DNA of 64,000 nucleotides from Dyella sp. S184 (lineage in GTDB: Bacteria > Pseudomonadota > Gammaproteobacteria > Xanthomonadales > Rhodanobacteraceae): positions 804,514 to 868,513 of the forward strand of contig NZ_LMUE01000002.1 in the NCBI RefSeq assembly GCF_009766065.1, read 5' to 3'. Of the stretch, positions 43,824 to 53,024 are shown one piece after another. The translations under genes were made by a program, and so were the position numbers. A model generated the notes under the pieces. It did no database searches, had not been told where the DNA came from, and worked only from the letters and a program-made list of their open reading frames with translations. Numbering within the stretch: position 1 is the first letter of the stretch; each line of letters opens with the position of its first letter.

Positions 43824-45989
43824 TCAGGTCGATTCGACCGATCCAACGAGCTGCTCTTGCAACAGTCGGTCGATCTCAATGATCAATCGCGACGATTCGA
43901 TATAGCTGGCTCGCTTGAAGCCATGAGGATTTCGGGCTGCATCAAGGAAAGATGCAATCTGCTGATCAATTCCTTTGGCCGAACCTCGCCACAGCCGTCG
44001 TGTACGTCGGTGCAGACCATGCCCGCTTTCCAAACGCCTGAAGTCAAGCAGCCGTGCACTGCGATTCTCGCAGCTCACCTCGATCGTTTCGGTTGGGAAC
44101 GCTTTCGCACCATTGGAGAGGTACATCAACGTAGCAAGCGAGCCATCAGCAAAACCCAGGGTAACGTGGACGTTGTCCTCGCGCAGGTAACCAGCACTAC
44201 TGCCGCCCAGGCAACGCACATCAACTGAGATGACTGGGGAGCCGATCAGCCAACAACAGAAGTCGATGTGATGGCAGGCTTCGCCAAGAATAACGCCACC
44301 GCCTTCGCGCGGATGGTGCAACCAGTGCTGCGGCGGTCGATAGCCCACGTTGGCACGATATGCCACGGACATCGGTTGCGCGCGAGACATGAACATTTCA
44401 CGCAAGGTAACCGCCAGCGGCGCATAGCGTCGATTGAAACCGACCATCAACGCTTGCGTGTCGTTGACGAATGCCGATATCACGCGCTCGAGCTGTACAA
44501 GATCAAGTGCGAGCGGTTTTTCCACGAATACCTGCTTGCCTGCGGCAAGTGCTTGTGCAGCCAGATCAGCATGCGAATCATGGCGGGTCAGAATGAATAC
44601 TGCATCTGTCTGCGCATCGGACAGTACCTCCGATACGTCGGCCGATGCGAATGCAAATCCATATTTCTTGCCGAGCGCCACCGCGCGCACACCGGTTGCA
44701 GATGCGATGCCGCGAAACTCCACATCCCGCCGTGCGAGCGCTGGCAGGAACTCGTTGGTGGCATGGCTGCCAGCACCAAGTACCGCCACGCGAAGCTTCG
44801 CGGAGGCCACGGGAGGTGCCGCAGCATTCGCTTTCAAATTCACCCGATTCGTCATGCTGGCCACCTTGGGGTAGTCCAGCAAGATGCCGAGGGAAGGCTC
44901 TTTCCGTTCACCGGAGATCAATGCAAACGCATCGGCTGCCTGATCAAGAGGAAACCGGTGCGTGATCATCGCTGCCAGATCGATCCTGCCGCGCGAGACT
45001 TGATCGAGGAACGCGCTCATGTTGCGTTGTTCGGTCCAACGCACGTAAGGCAACGGGTAATCGTGACCCTCCTGCTCGTAATTCGGATCACCCGTACCCG
45101 GGCCATAAGCCATGGATGTACGTAGCTCCAGCTCCTTGAACAGGTAATGTTCTCGCGGCAGCTGCATCTCAGTACGACCAACGACGACTACCCGCCCCTT
45201 GCTGCGACACAATTCCCCAGCCAACGCCACCGGACCAGCATCGTCGGTAGCAGCCGTCACGATGACGACATCGGCACCGGCACCGTCCGACCATGCCAGC
45301 ACTCGTTCCTTCACGTTGGGCGCACCGACCGGGCATGTTTCGGCCCAGTCGTTCTGCTGGGCCAGGGCAAGTCGACCAGCATCGATATCCAACCCAAATA
45401 CACGGCAGCCTGCGGCACGCAGCAACTGGGCAACCAGCAAGCCCACCAATCCCAGGCCGATCACCACAACGTTGTCACCTAGTCGAACATCCGCCACGCG
45501 CAGACTCTGCAATGCGATTGCACCGACTGTGGCGAAAGCTGCCCTATCTGGGTCGAGGCCAGCTGGCACCGGCACACACAGACGCTTGGGAACGCTTACT
45601 ACCTCTGCATGACTGGCGTAGCCCTGCCCCGCACAGGCAACGATATCGCCCACGCGCACATGATCCACTCCCTTGCCTACCGCGATGACTTCGCCGGCAC
45701 AGCTGTAGCCAAGAACGATCGGCGTCTCCAGTGCTCGCCGTGCAACCGCATATGCAGTGAGCGGCCCTTGCGCACGCGCCAGTTGCAACACCTTCATGGC
45801 CTGCTCCGGACGTGCTCGCGCCTTCGCCAACAATCCCATGCGGCCAAGCTTGACGGTCCCTCCCTCGGTGCCGCTGCTGATCAGCGATTGGCGATTACGC
45901 ACAAGCACGAATTCATCGCGCAACTGCGGAGGCGGCACATCCTCTACCCATATGCTGCCGTCGCGCAAATCTTCCAGAACCTGCTTCAT
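43824..45989 (-). CDS. bi-domain oxidoreductase (zinc-type alcohol dehydrogenase plus Gfo/Idh/MocA)
   Basis: The 721-residue protein joins two domains. Residues 1-375 are a medium-chain alcohol-dehydrogenase-like domain, with the NAD site GLGLVGLLVAQLL. Residues 395-715 are a Gfo/Idh/MocA dehydrogenase, with AVLGAGSHATNEF and EKPLALDL motifs. Such fused proteins occur in polysaccharide clusters together with asparagine-synthetase-like enzymes and probably alter a sugar ring by oxidation and reduction. Its start overlaps the stop of the next upstream gene by four bases (ATGA). The substrate is unknown. Confidence 0.9.
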   Translation of the reverse strand: MKQVLEDLRDGSIWVEDVPPPQLRDEFVLVRNRQSLISSGTEGGTVKLGRMGLLAKARARPEQAMKVLQLARAQGPLTAYAVARRALETPIVLGYSCAGEVIAVGKGVDHVRVGDIVACAGQGYASHAEVVSVPKRLCVPVPAGLDPDRAAFATVGAIALQSLRVADVRLGDNVVVIGLGLVGLLVAQLLRAAGCRVFGLDIDAGRLALAQQNDWAETCPVGAPNVKERVLAWSDGAGADVVIVTAATDDAGPVALAGELCRSKGRVVVVGRTEMQLPREHYLFKELELRTSMAYGPGTGDPNYEQEGHDYPLPYVRWTEQRNMSAFLDQVSRGRIDLAAMITHRFPLDQAADAFALISGERKEPSLGILLDYPKVASMTNRVNLKANAAAPPVASAKLRVAVLGAGSHATNEFLPALARRDVEFRGIASATGVRAVALGKKYGFAFASADVSEVLSDAQTDAVFILTRHDSHADLAAQALAAGKQVFVEKPLALDLVQLERVISAFVNDTQALMVGFNRRYAPLAVTLREMFMSRAQPMSVAYRANVGYRPPQHWLHHPREGGGVILGEACHHIDFCCWLIGSPVISVDVRCLGGSSAGYLREDNVHVTLGFADGSLATLMYLSNGAKAFPTETIEVSCENRSARLLDFRRLESGHGLHRRTRRLWRGSAKGIDQQIASFLDAARNPHGFKRASYIESSRLIIEIDRLLQEQLVGSVEST

Positions 45990-46891
45990 GTATCTGATCC
46001 ATCCAAAATTTTTATGTCAGCCGTTGGTCGCACGCGACCGCGGACCAGAAATCCTTTGCTCAACAACTCCCGCTCACTGAACCGTTTCAGCTCACGGCGG
46101 ATATCGTCAGTCAACAGGGCGCGTCCCTCTTCGGCAGTCACGCGCCACTCGTCAATCTCAAACACCTTCTCGAACATTGCGCGATATTCGTGTTCACGAA
46201 GTCCATTGAGCCAGGACGGTATATCCACGTGCCGGCGCGCCCGCAGATGATCCCACGGCGCAACCATGCGAGAAGGACGCGTGTCCGGATGTTTCCACGC
46301 GATATGGTGACCTCCGGACAGACTCGTAAAGTTGTGAATGTAGATGTATATGCGGCCATCGGGACGCAACACCCGGGCCAGTTCATTCAGCACTGCGGGC
46401 ACATCGGAAATGTGCTCGAAAACTTCATGCGAAACCACAAGATCGACACTCGCATCCGGCAACGGCAGATGCACGCCATCATAGACATGCAGATCTACGG
46501 CTTGATGCGGCAAGCGACGCCCCATGGAGCGTTCCATCTCGCGATAATAGCCCCGTGCGAAAAGCATGTCCCAGACGGCTGTGCGCAGCGTACGCTCTAC
46601 GCCATTGGCCTGCAGAATGTGCCGATACTTGGCCAGACCTCGCCGGTTCTCCACCAGTTCGGTATCAACACCAATCGCATGCGCGCCATCAGCAGCAATC
46701 AATAGCGACAGCCAGTAAGACTTGCCGCATCCAACATCGAGTACTTGCCGCCCGGGCAACGAACCCTCGTCCGCGCGTAGGCGTTCATAAAATGCGGCGT
46801 GCTCGCGCGCGAAATCACGATACCCAGTGAGTCCGTAATGCAACATCGATGCGTATAGACCGAGTCGGCCAGGAAGAATGGGGTCTGGCAT
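45986..46891 (-). CDS. class I SAM-dependent methyltransferase (second in cluster)
   Basis: The 301-residue protein has motif I VLDVGCGKSYW (about residue 50), a VDTE acidic loop, a VDLVVSHEVFEHISD segment and a variable C-terminal half. It resembles sugar-biosynthesis methyltransferases. It shares ATGA overlap with the oxidoreductase gene and lies 13 bases from the next upstream gene, so it is firmly in the operon. Its likely target is a nascent glycan or lipid. Confidence 0.88.
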   Translation of the reverse strand: MPDPILPGRLGLYASMLHYGLTGYRDFAREHAAFYERLRADEGSLPGRQVLDVGCGKSYWLSLLIAADGAHAIGVDTELVENRRGLAKYRHILQANGVERTLRTAVWDMLFARGYYREMERSMGRRLPHQAVDLHVYDGVHLPLPDASVDLVVSHEVFEHISDVPAVLNELARVLRPDGRIYIYIHNFTSLSGGHHIAWKHPDTRPSRMVAPWDHLRARRHVDIPSWLNGLREHEYRAMFEKVFEIDEWRVTAEEGRALLTDDIRRELKRFSERELLSKGFLVRGRVRPTADIKILDGSDT

Positions 46892-46904
46892 GGAGTTCGG
46901 GCGC

Positions 46905-47687
46905 TCAGCGGGTAGCGCGAATCATAAGATGCCAGCCAAGCCAGTGCGACAACAACCGATATACGGGCAGCGGCGTCCAGCGAAACAGGGAGCCATAACC
47001 TTCGCCGAATACGAAATCAGCGCGCACTTCCACCTTGGAAAAGCGTGAGAACATCGCACGGATCTCGCTGACGGTATAGCGTCGAACCACCGGGCATAAT
47101 TCATCGCGTTCCTCAAACGGAACGCGCAGCATCCGGTGCACAGCCTCATTCAGCGAATGGCGGTGATAAAGCATGATCAGAGCCTGACCACCTGGTCGTA
47201 GCACCCGATACGCTTCATCGACACAGCGTTGCGTATCCGGCGCATGGTGCATTACGCCAAAGGAATATACGTAATCAAAAGCAGCGTCGGGAAACGGCAA
47301 ATGCTCCGCGTCGGAACAGAGATAAGTCGCATCCAGATGACGTTCATGCGCGCGCCGACTTGCGGTCGCGGGGCCAACCACAGTCAGATCGACCGCCGTC
47401 ACGCGTAGCCCATGCTGCGCCATGCGCGCGCTGTCGAGACCGATGCCGCAACCAATCTCAAGCACCTGCGAACCCGGCCGCATTGAAGCGATCCAGCCCG
47501 GCAAATGTCGGTGGGACCGATAGCGCTGTGTTTCGAGCTCGGCGAAATACGTTTCGGAACCGCGCTCATGCTCGCTCACCGAGCGACCCATGATGCGTTC
47601 GGCATTCACGTTCCGCGTCCAGAAATCGGCTACCTTGCGGACCAAGCCTGGCGCTGATTCAAGCTTCGCCGGTTCAATCGACTTCAC
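46905..47687 (-). CDS. class I SAM-dependent methyltransferase (first in cluster)
   Basis: The GTG at 47687 is preferred because AGGGG lies eight bases upstream and it overlaps the upstream gene by 14 bases; a longer reading starts inside that gene and adds residues unlike the family. The 260-residue product has motif I VLEIGCGIGLDSA, the acidic loop VDLT and a YVYSFGVMHHAPD segment, with a C-terminal tail of basic residues. It is probably a methyltransferase for glycan or lipid in this cluster. Confidence 0.85.
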   Translation of the reverse strand: MKSIEPAKLESAPGLVRKVADFWTRNVNAERIMGRSVSEHERGSETYFAELETQRYRSHRHLPGWIASMRPGSQVLEIGCGIGLDSARMAQHGLRVTAVDLTVVGPATASRRAHERHLDATYLCSDAEHLPFPDAAFDYVYSFGVMHHAPDTQRCVDEAYRVLRPGGQALIMLYHRHSLNEAVHRMLRVPFEERDELCPVVRRYTVSEIRAMFSRFSKVEVRADFVFGEGYGSLFRWTPLPVYRLLSHWLGWHLMIRATR

Positions 47688-48906
47688 GGTGTATCCCCTG
47701 TGCGAATGCAGCCAGTGCACGAACCATCCAGGCGTTGCACCAGCGTAGCTGCGTAAACTTTTTGGTGTACCAGCGCATGCGCTGATGGTAGAAACGTCCC
47801 TCCGGATTGTACATCTCGTCGAGTGCCCAACCCGCGATTCGACGCGCCAGGCCACCATGCGTGTCCATGTGGCGCGAGAAAGTCAGCATGCCCTGAGCAG
47901 CACCGTGAATGTCGTAGGGATAGGCACGATCACTCATCCAGCGTGGCGCCCCGCTCGGTTCAAACAGATGCTCGGCATAGAACGCGAGGCCGGCGTCATA
48001 CTGCGGTTGCCACTGACGATCCCCGCTGGCATCCATATAGCTGGAAAGCGCGTCCAGGATGAATCCGGTGTGGTAATTGTCGTGGCGAATCGGCGAATCG
48101 CCAGGCGGGTCGGTATAGAACCACGCATGGTAATCCGTTTGTCTGCGCACGACGTAGCAGGCCAACCGGCGTGCCGGCTCGAGCCATTGCGGCTGATTCG
48201 ACTGGCGCGCGAACTGCGCAAGTACCGAAGCCACCAGGATGCTGACGTCGAGCACTCGCATGCTCATCGGCAACGGCATATAACTGAGACACAGCTCTTC
48301 GGGTTCGTCCTTCAGATGCTGCAGATCGCCCAGAAAGAAGGGAATTGCAGCCTCCACCCGTGACAGCAATTCCGGCTCACCCAATTGACGATGTGCTGCC
48401 AGTAACGCCTCGCATACGAATGCCGTGACTACGGCGTTGGGCGTACCTCGCGGCGCGAAGAAACCCAGATCCTGCCACGGGTACTGATAGCCCCAGGCCC
48501 GCCCACCGGAAGGTGTAACGACAGCCATCGCATCGAGTTGCCCCAACAGGGTACGCAGCCGTACAAGATGCCCTTGATCACCATCCAGTGCATATCGGTC
48601 AAGCAGCCCCCGCATGAACAATGCCAGCCCTTTGGGATTGAACGTACGAGGGGTAGCCAAGACTGGCCGAAGGTTCACTGGCGAGCGCATGACAGCCTGC
48701 ACGGCGAGCAGCCGGGTTACGCGACTCCATCCACAAAAGGTCCAAAGAAACGGACTATTCAAAGCATCATGCTTGTCAAACCCCCGCCAGCCTTGCGCTT
48801 CGGAATAATCGAGCACGGCATCGAGCACGGCGTTCGCACGCATGAGCTCCTGCGAGTTTTCTGCCTTCATGTTCGGCGATGTTTCTGATATGCGCTCGTT
48901 ATGCAT
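47674..48906 (-). CDS. alpha/alpha-toroid (six-hairpin-like) protein of the glycan cluster
   Basis: The ATG at 48906 overlaps the asparagine-synthetase stop by eight bases (ATGCATAA), giving 410 residues. The protein consists of repeated helical hairpins with aromatic-rich ends: WGYQYPWQDLGFF, NAVVTAFVCEALLAAH, DNYHTGFILDALSSY and WCNAWMVRALAAFA. This pattern marks an (alpha/alpha)-barrel, as in glycoside hydrolases/epimerases and lyases. There is no signal peptide, so it would act in the cytoplasm. I do not recognise a specific enzyme. A role in trimming or epimerising a sugar intermediate is inferred from neighbours. Confidence 0.7.
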   Translation of the reverse strand: MHNERISETSPNMKAENSQELMRANAVLDAVLDYSEAQGWRGFDKHDALNSPFLWTFCGWSRVTRLLAVQAVMRSPVNLRPVLATPRTFNPKGLALFMRGLLDRYALDGDQGHLVRLRTLLGQLDAMAVVTPSGGRAWGYQYPWQDLGFFAPRGTPNAVVTAFVCEALLAAHRQLGEPELLSRVEAAIPFFLGDLQHLKDEPEELCLSYMPLPMSMRVLDVSILVASVLAQFARQSNQPQWLEPARRLACYVVRRQTDYHAWFYTDPPGDSPIRHDNYHTGFILDALSSYMDASGDRQWQPQYDAGLAFYAEHLFEPSGAPRWMSDRAYPYDIHGAAQGMLTFSRHMDTHGGLARRIAGWALDEMYNPEGRFYHQRMRWYTKKFTQLRWCNAWMVRALAAFAQGIHREVD

Positions 48907-50749
48907 TGGCGACGGCGCCTGGCGATAGACCACGTTCAAAAATGTCGATCCACATGTGCGATTGAATCATCAGATACAGCATGAAGAAGTGCCAGCGAAA
49001 GCGCCGCTCAACGGGCAGGCGCAACAGGCTCGCAACGGTACCTGGATTGAATAGACCATACTCACGCACACGTTCTGGCGATAGCCAGATGTCAGCCGAT
49101 GCGCGCAAATGGGTATCGAAAAATGCCGGGGCATCCAACTGAAATCCGCTTTTTGGTCGGGCAAGAACTCTATGTGGGAGGTAATTCACGGCCACTTCTC
49201 GCAGCGCCGCTTTGCCTAGTCGCGGAGCCCCCATTCGGCCAACCGCATCACGCACAGCGAGATCGACAAAAGGTACGCGCACCTCAAGACCCGCCGCCAT
49301 GCTGGCTCGATCCTCCTGCCAGAGCAAATCGTTGACCATCTTGTTACGCCACTCATATTCCATCATGGCTGCAAGCGGCGGTCTGTGCGCAGGCCAGCGC
49401 TCGCGCACTACATCAAGTGCATCAGACAACCCGGCATCCAGCATTCGTGGGCCATAAAGCCAACGGCGCAGCTCGGGCCGGTCCCATATATTGCGAAGCA
49501 GCGCATATACGCGCGGCCAGTCCCCCGACGCGGCCCCCATATCCAACGCACGCTCACGCTCGCCAAAGGGCACAACAGATGAGGGGAGCACATGCCTTAA
49601 TACACCTGCAACCATGCGGGATGCCCCTGCGGGCAGGCGCGCGTACATCTGGAAAATGCGGTGAACGTTGTAGCCTGCGAACAGCTCGTCTCCGCCAACC
49701 CCGGAGAGCGCCGCCTTCACCTGCGTACGTGCAAGTTCAGCAAGCCGGAACAACTGCACGGCATTGACCTTCGGCGTTTCAAGATGCCATAGCATCCGTG
49801 GCAGGCGGCGCACTTCATCATCGCCAAGCTCCGCCTGCACATTCACAAGGCCGAGTGTGCGCGCCGTCTCCGCGGCATTACGTGCCTCAGCCGGATCATC
49901 ACCTATCGCCAGCGTGTAGGTAGGCAGATCGGCGCCGCCTTTGCGTGCGATCGCCGCAAGCAGGCCTGAATCGACACCACCGGATAGATAGCAGCCGACA
50001 GGAACGTCAGCAATGAGATGCGCACGCACCGAATCGGCGAGTACGACATCGAGATTGCCGTCGATGCTTTCGACATTCGTCGTCAGTCGGCGGTGAGAAG
50101 ACTTGCCCCCAGGATGCCATTCAAAGCATTCGCCCGGTGCAAGTTGGCGTATTCCACGAAACAGCGAAGCCTCGCCAGGCACGTAGCGAAAATTGAGCAA
50201 CAGATGCAAGGCATTTGCGTCGAGCTCCGGACGCGCATCATTCAGTGCAAGGATACCCTTCGCCTCGGACGCGAAACGCAACATGCCGTTTGTGTCTTCG
50301 CTTACGAACAGGGGCTTGATGCCGAGTGCATCGCGTACAAGCAGCGCTCGACGCATTACAACATCCCACAGGGCGAAAGCGAACATGCCGCGTAAACGGC
50401 CAAAACCCATTTCGCCATCGACCTGATAGGCCGCCAGAATCACTTCCGTGTCTGACTGTGAAGCGAACACCACTCCGCGCGATTCGTAGTGCGCGCGCAA
50501 CTCGCGATAGTTGTAGATCTCGCCATTGAACACAATGACCGCACGTCTGTCAGCGCTCCACATGGGTTGGTCGCCGCTGACAAGGTCCACCATCGCCAGC
50601 CGCGCATGCATCATGCCGACATGATCAATTTCAAGCGTAGCGACGCCGTCCGGACCACGATGTTTCAAAACTTCAGCAAGCTTTTGCAACCGCAAGGCGC
50701 CGAGCTCGACACGTGGTTCCGCAGAAAACCATCCAGCGATCCCACACAT
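48899..50749 (-). CDS. asnB: asparagine synthetase-like amidotransferase
   Basis: The ATG at 50749 starts MCGIAGWF, leaving Cys2 as the N-terminal nucleophile of a class II glutamine amidotransferase domain (about 1-190). The synthetase domain (about 215-600) has the PP-loop SGGVDSGLL. At 616 residues it matches AsnB-type enzymes. Paralogs of this type in polysaccharide clusters may amidate a sugar acid rather than make free asparagine. The gene overlaps the DUF354 gene by one base (TGATG) and the toroid gene by eight bases. Confidence 0.9.
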   Translation of the reverse strand: MCGIAGWFSAEPRVELGALRLQKLAEVLKHRGPDGVATLEIDHVGMMHARLAMVDLVSGDQPMWSADRRAVIVFNGEIYNYRELRAHYESRGVVFASQSDTEVILAAYQVDGEMGFGRLRGMFAFALWDVVMRRALLVRDALGIKPLFVSEDTNGMLRFASEAKGILALNDARPELDANALHLLLNFRYVPGEASLFRGIRQLAPGECFEWHPGGKSSHRRLTTNVESIDGNLDVVLADSVRAHLIADVPVGCYLSGGVDSGLLAAIARKGGADLPTYTLAIGDDPAEARNAAETARTLGLVNVQAELGDDEVRRLPRMLWHLETPKVNAVQLFRLAELARTQVKAALSGVGGDELFAGYNVHRIFQMYARLPAGASRMVAGVLRHVLPSSVVPFGERERALDMGAASGDWPRVYALLRNIWDRPELRRWLYGPRMLDAGLSDALDVVRERWPAHRPPLAAMMEYEWRNKMVNDLLWQEDRASMAAGLEVRVPFVDLAVRDAVGRMGAPRLGKAALREVAVNYLPHRVLARPKSGFQLDAPAFFDTHLRASADIWLSPERVREYGLFNPGTVASLLRLPVERRFRWHFFMLYLMIQSHMWIDIFERGLSPGAVANA

Positions 50750-51801
50750 CAGACACTGACCGCCAATGGACTTCCCATCTGGCCACGGGATTCGATAGCC
50801 GATACGGCAAAAGCAGATACATCGCACGTATCGATCAACAGCTTCTGCCGCAGAAGCTGTCCGCGACCTTCGGGAAACGAGAGCAACCAATCAAGTGCCA
50901 TACGCAGCGTATCCTCATCCAGGCTACGCGCATTGTGCACAAGACCATAGCGTGTCTCTTGTTCGTCGGTATAGCCGCGCCCGGTATTGGCCGCATACAC
51001 CGCAGGCACTCCGAGCACCGCGCATTCCGAAGCCATGGTCGCGCTCTCGCCAAAGAATCCAGCGCAGTACGCCATGACGTGGTGAATCATGGCTGGATCA
51101 CCTTTGTAACGAAACGACTCCAAGTCGTCAGGTAGCGACGACTCCGCAGAAATGAGCACTTCGCCATACGACCCGAGCCGCCGGACTATCCCGCGCACAG
51201 CCTCGTGGGAAAGGCCGTGCTCTCCAACATCATGATTGGCCTTCCATGCCACGAGGCGCACAAGATAAGTTGGGCGATCAGATACCACGCCGTTAGCTAG
51301 CGCCACCTCACGTTGAGCTGAAAAGTGCGGCGGTCGCAAATATGAAAGTTCATGGTAACCGGGATAACGCAACGTACGGCCTTTGGGCGTCCAGCCTGAG
51401 TAACAGCGCGGAACGATGACTCGCGTGGCCAATGGATACGTCAGAAGGTTTTGCAGCCGGGCATTTTCCGTGTCGTAGAAAACCAGTGAAGGCACTCGTC
51501 CGAGCGTTCCGGCATGAGCAATGAAGATGCCGCCGATCGCAGCCATCACATCAGGACGCCACTTGTGCACGACGCGCGACAACCGGAAGTCCCGTATCAA
51601 GAGCTCGCCAAGCAGGCCGGACTTCCCCCCTTCTTTTGAAAGGGTGACATGTTCCATGCCATACGCATCGAGCAAATCACCCGCGATCTCTTTAAGGCGG
51701 CTCGTTATTAGGATTTCGTGTCCATGCTCACGCAGTATCCCTATTGGGCGACGAAAAAAGTGCACATGTGCGGGGTGTCCGATGTCGATCAGAACACGCA
51801 T
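50749..51801 (-). CDS. DUF354 family glycosyltransferase-like protein
   Basis: The ATG at 51801 follows GGGAG at seven bases. The 350-residue protein begins MRVLIDIGHPAHVHFFRRPI, the DUF354 signature, and has a GT-B-like look with a C-terminal domain near residue 190 onward (FGESATMASECAVLGVPAV). DUF354 proteins resemble UDP-GlcNAc 2-epimerase/MurG-type glycosyltransferases and occur with asparagine-synthetase-like genes in polysaccharide loci. It is tightly coupled to asnB. The exact sugar is unknown. Confidence 0.85.
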   Translation of the reverse strand: MRVLIDIGHPAHVHFFRRPIGILREHGHEILITSRLKEIAGDLLDAYGMEHVTLSKEGGKSGLLGELLIRDFRLSRVVHKWRPDVMAAIGGIFIAHAGTLGRVPSLVFYDTENARLQNLLTYPLATRVIVPRCYSGWTPKGRTLRYPGYHELSYLRPPHFSAQREVALANGVVSDRPTYLVRLVAWKANHDVGEHGLSHEAVRGIVRRLGSYGEVLISAESSLPDDLESFRYKGDPAMIHHVMAYCAGFFGESATMASECAVLGVPAVYAANTGRGYTDEQETRYGLVHNARSLDEDTLRMALDWLLSFPEGRGQLLRQKLLIDTCDVSAFAVSAIESRGQMGSPLAVSV

Positions 51802-51853
51802 CAACATTCTCCCTTCAGTGCGCACAGCAGGGGTACCACAACTGCCTTACCCC

Positions 51854-52702
51854 TCATTTTCGATAAGCCAGATTGGTAATCTGCTCGGAAACCAACCCGA
51901 TCAAAAATACGATGACCGCTGCGCTCCACATCAACGTGCTCATGTTGGTGAGTCTCCCATCATGAATGAAAGTCCACGCGTAGTTGATGCACCCGAGCAG
52001 AAAAAACACCGCACTGGCTGGCACGAACAGCTTCAGTGGCGAATAGAGCGTAGCGATCTTGAAGATGATCAGCAGAAAGCGAATGCCATCGCGCAGCGGC
52101 CTGATGTGGCTCTTGCCGATGCGCTGGGCAGCCTTGATCGGCACATAGGCGACGGGATAGGCGCTGCGGAAAAATGCCATGGTGCTGGTAGTGGGGTAAC
52201 TGAATCCGTTCGGCAACAGATGGATGAATTCGCGAAACTTGTCCGCACGCACGGCGCGGAAGCCGGAGGTAAGGTCGGCGACCGGATGTCCGGTCATGCG
52301 GGTAGCCAGCCAGTTGTACAAAGTGTTGGCGAGACCGCGGCCGATGCCGGCTTGGCTGCCCCAGTCGCGTGCACCGACCACCATCTCATACCCCTGTTCC
52401 AGCTTTTCCAGCAGCCGCGCGATGTCGGCTGGCTCGTGCTGACCGTCGCCATCCATGAATACAAGGATATTGCCAGTAGCTGCACGTGCTCCACGCTTGA
52501 TCGCCGCTCCGTTACCCATCGAATACGGTGAGGAAAGGCATTCGACACCGCTGCATTTACAGATGCTGCGGGTATCGTCGGTGGAGCCGTCGTCAACCAC
52601 GATGATCTCGGCGTCTGGGTGCTCGGTGCGCAGGCGCGGCAGCAGGGCGGCGAGCGCGGGGGCCTCGTTCTTGGCAGGCAGGATGATGCTCAAGCGGTTC
52701 AA
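51854..52702 (-). CDS. GT2 polyprenyl-phosphate glycosyltransferase
   Basis: The 282-residue protein has a GT-A domain with ILPAKNEAPAL, VVDDGSTDDT and the metal-binding FMDGDGQHE (DXD). Two C-terminal membrane helices (about 215-275) follow. This is the layout of DPM1/GtrB-like enzymes that load a sugar onto polyprenyl phosphate on the cytoplasmic face. It is the first gene of the minus-strand glycan cluster and would supply the donor for GT-C enzymes acting outside the cell membrane, possibly including those beside the pilins. Confidence 0.88.
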   Translation of the reverse strand: MNRLSIILPAKNEAPALAALLPRLRTEHPDAEIIVVDDGSTDDTRSICKCSGVECLSSPYSMGNGAAIKRGARAATGNILVFMDGDGQHEPADIARLLEKLEQGYEMVVGARDWGSQAGIGRGLANTLYNWLATRMTGHPVADLTSGFRAVRADKFREFIHLLPNGFSYPTTSTMAFFRSAYPVAYVPIKAAQRIGKSHIRPLRDGIRFLLIIFKIATLYSPLKLFVPASAVFFLLGCINYAWTFIHDGRLTNMSTLMWSAAVIVFLIGLVSEQITNLAYRK

Positions 52703-53024
52703 CAGATGGCTCCCCCGGGTGAGTGGCGATCATAGCCTGAAGGCCGTGCGGTTGTTGAGGAAGCGGCCGGGGTTTTGCATGACACTGGTTCGGCGACGGC
52801 GACATCCGATGCAGGCATCGCGAGAGCACCCTGTGCACGCTCCAGTCCATGCCTGCAGCCTCTTGTCACGTGTATGTGTGTGTTTCTGCATGGCGGCGCA
52901 AAGAAAATGTGCTGGAGACTTGTGCACTGCACCACCCGGACCGTTCCAGCTGCAGGCAATGAGTGACCTGAGGGCCAGACTGCGGTAGATTCAACCACAT
53001 ACAGGGGCAGGGTCGAGTCTGGTT
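52703..53024. other. divergent spacer between the glycan cluster and pilB
   Basis: About 320 bases lie between the divergent starts of the GT2 and pilB genes. I see no supported small gene, and no clear sigma-70 or sigma-54 promoter despite the position, so both promoters are unassigned. Confidence 0.55.

Noticed and set aside
52740..52800. Possible sigma-54 promoter (TGGTTC-N5-CGGCG) before pilB
   Set aside because: It is a poor match beyond the GG/GC spacing, and such chance matches are common in GC-rich DNA.
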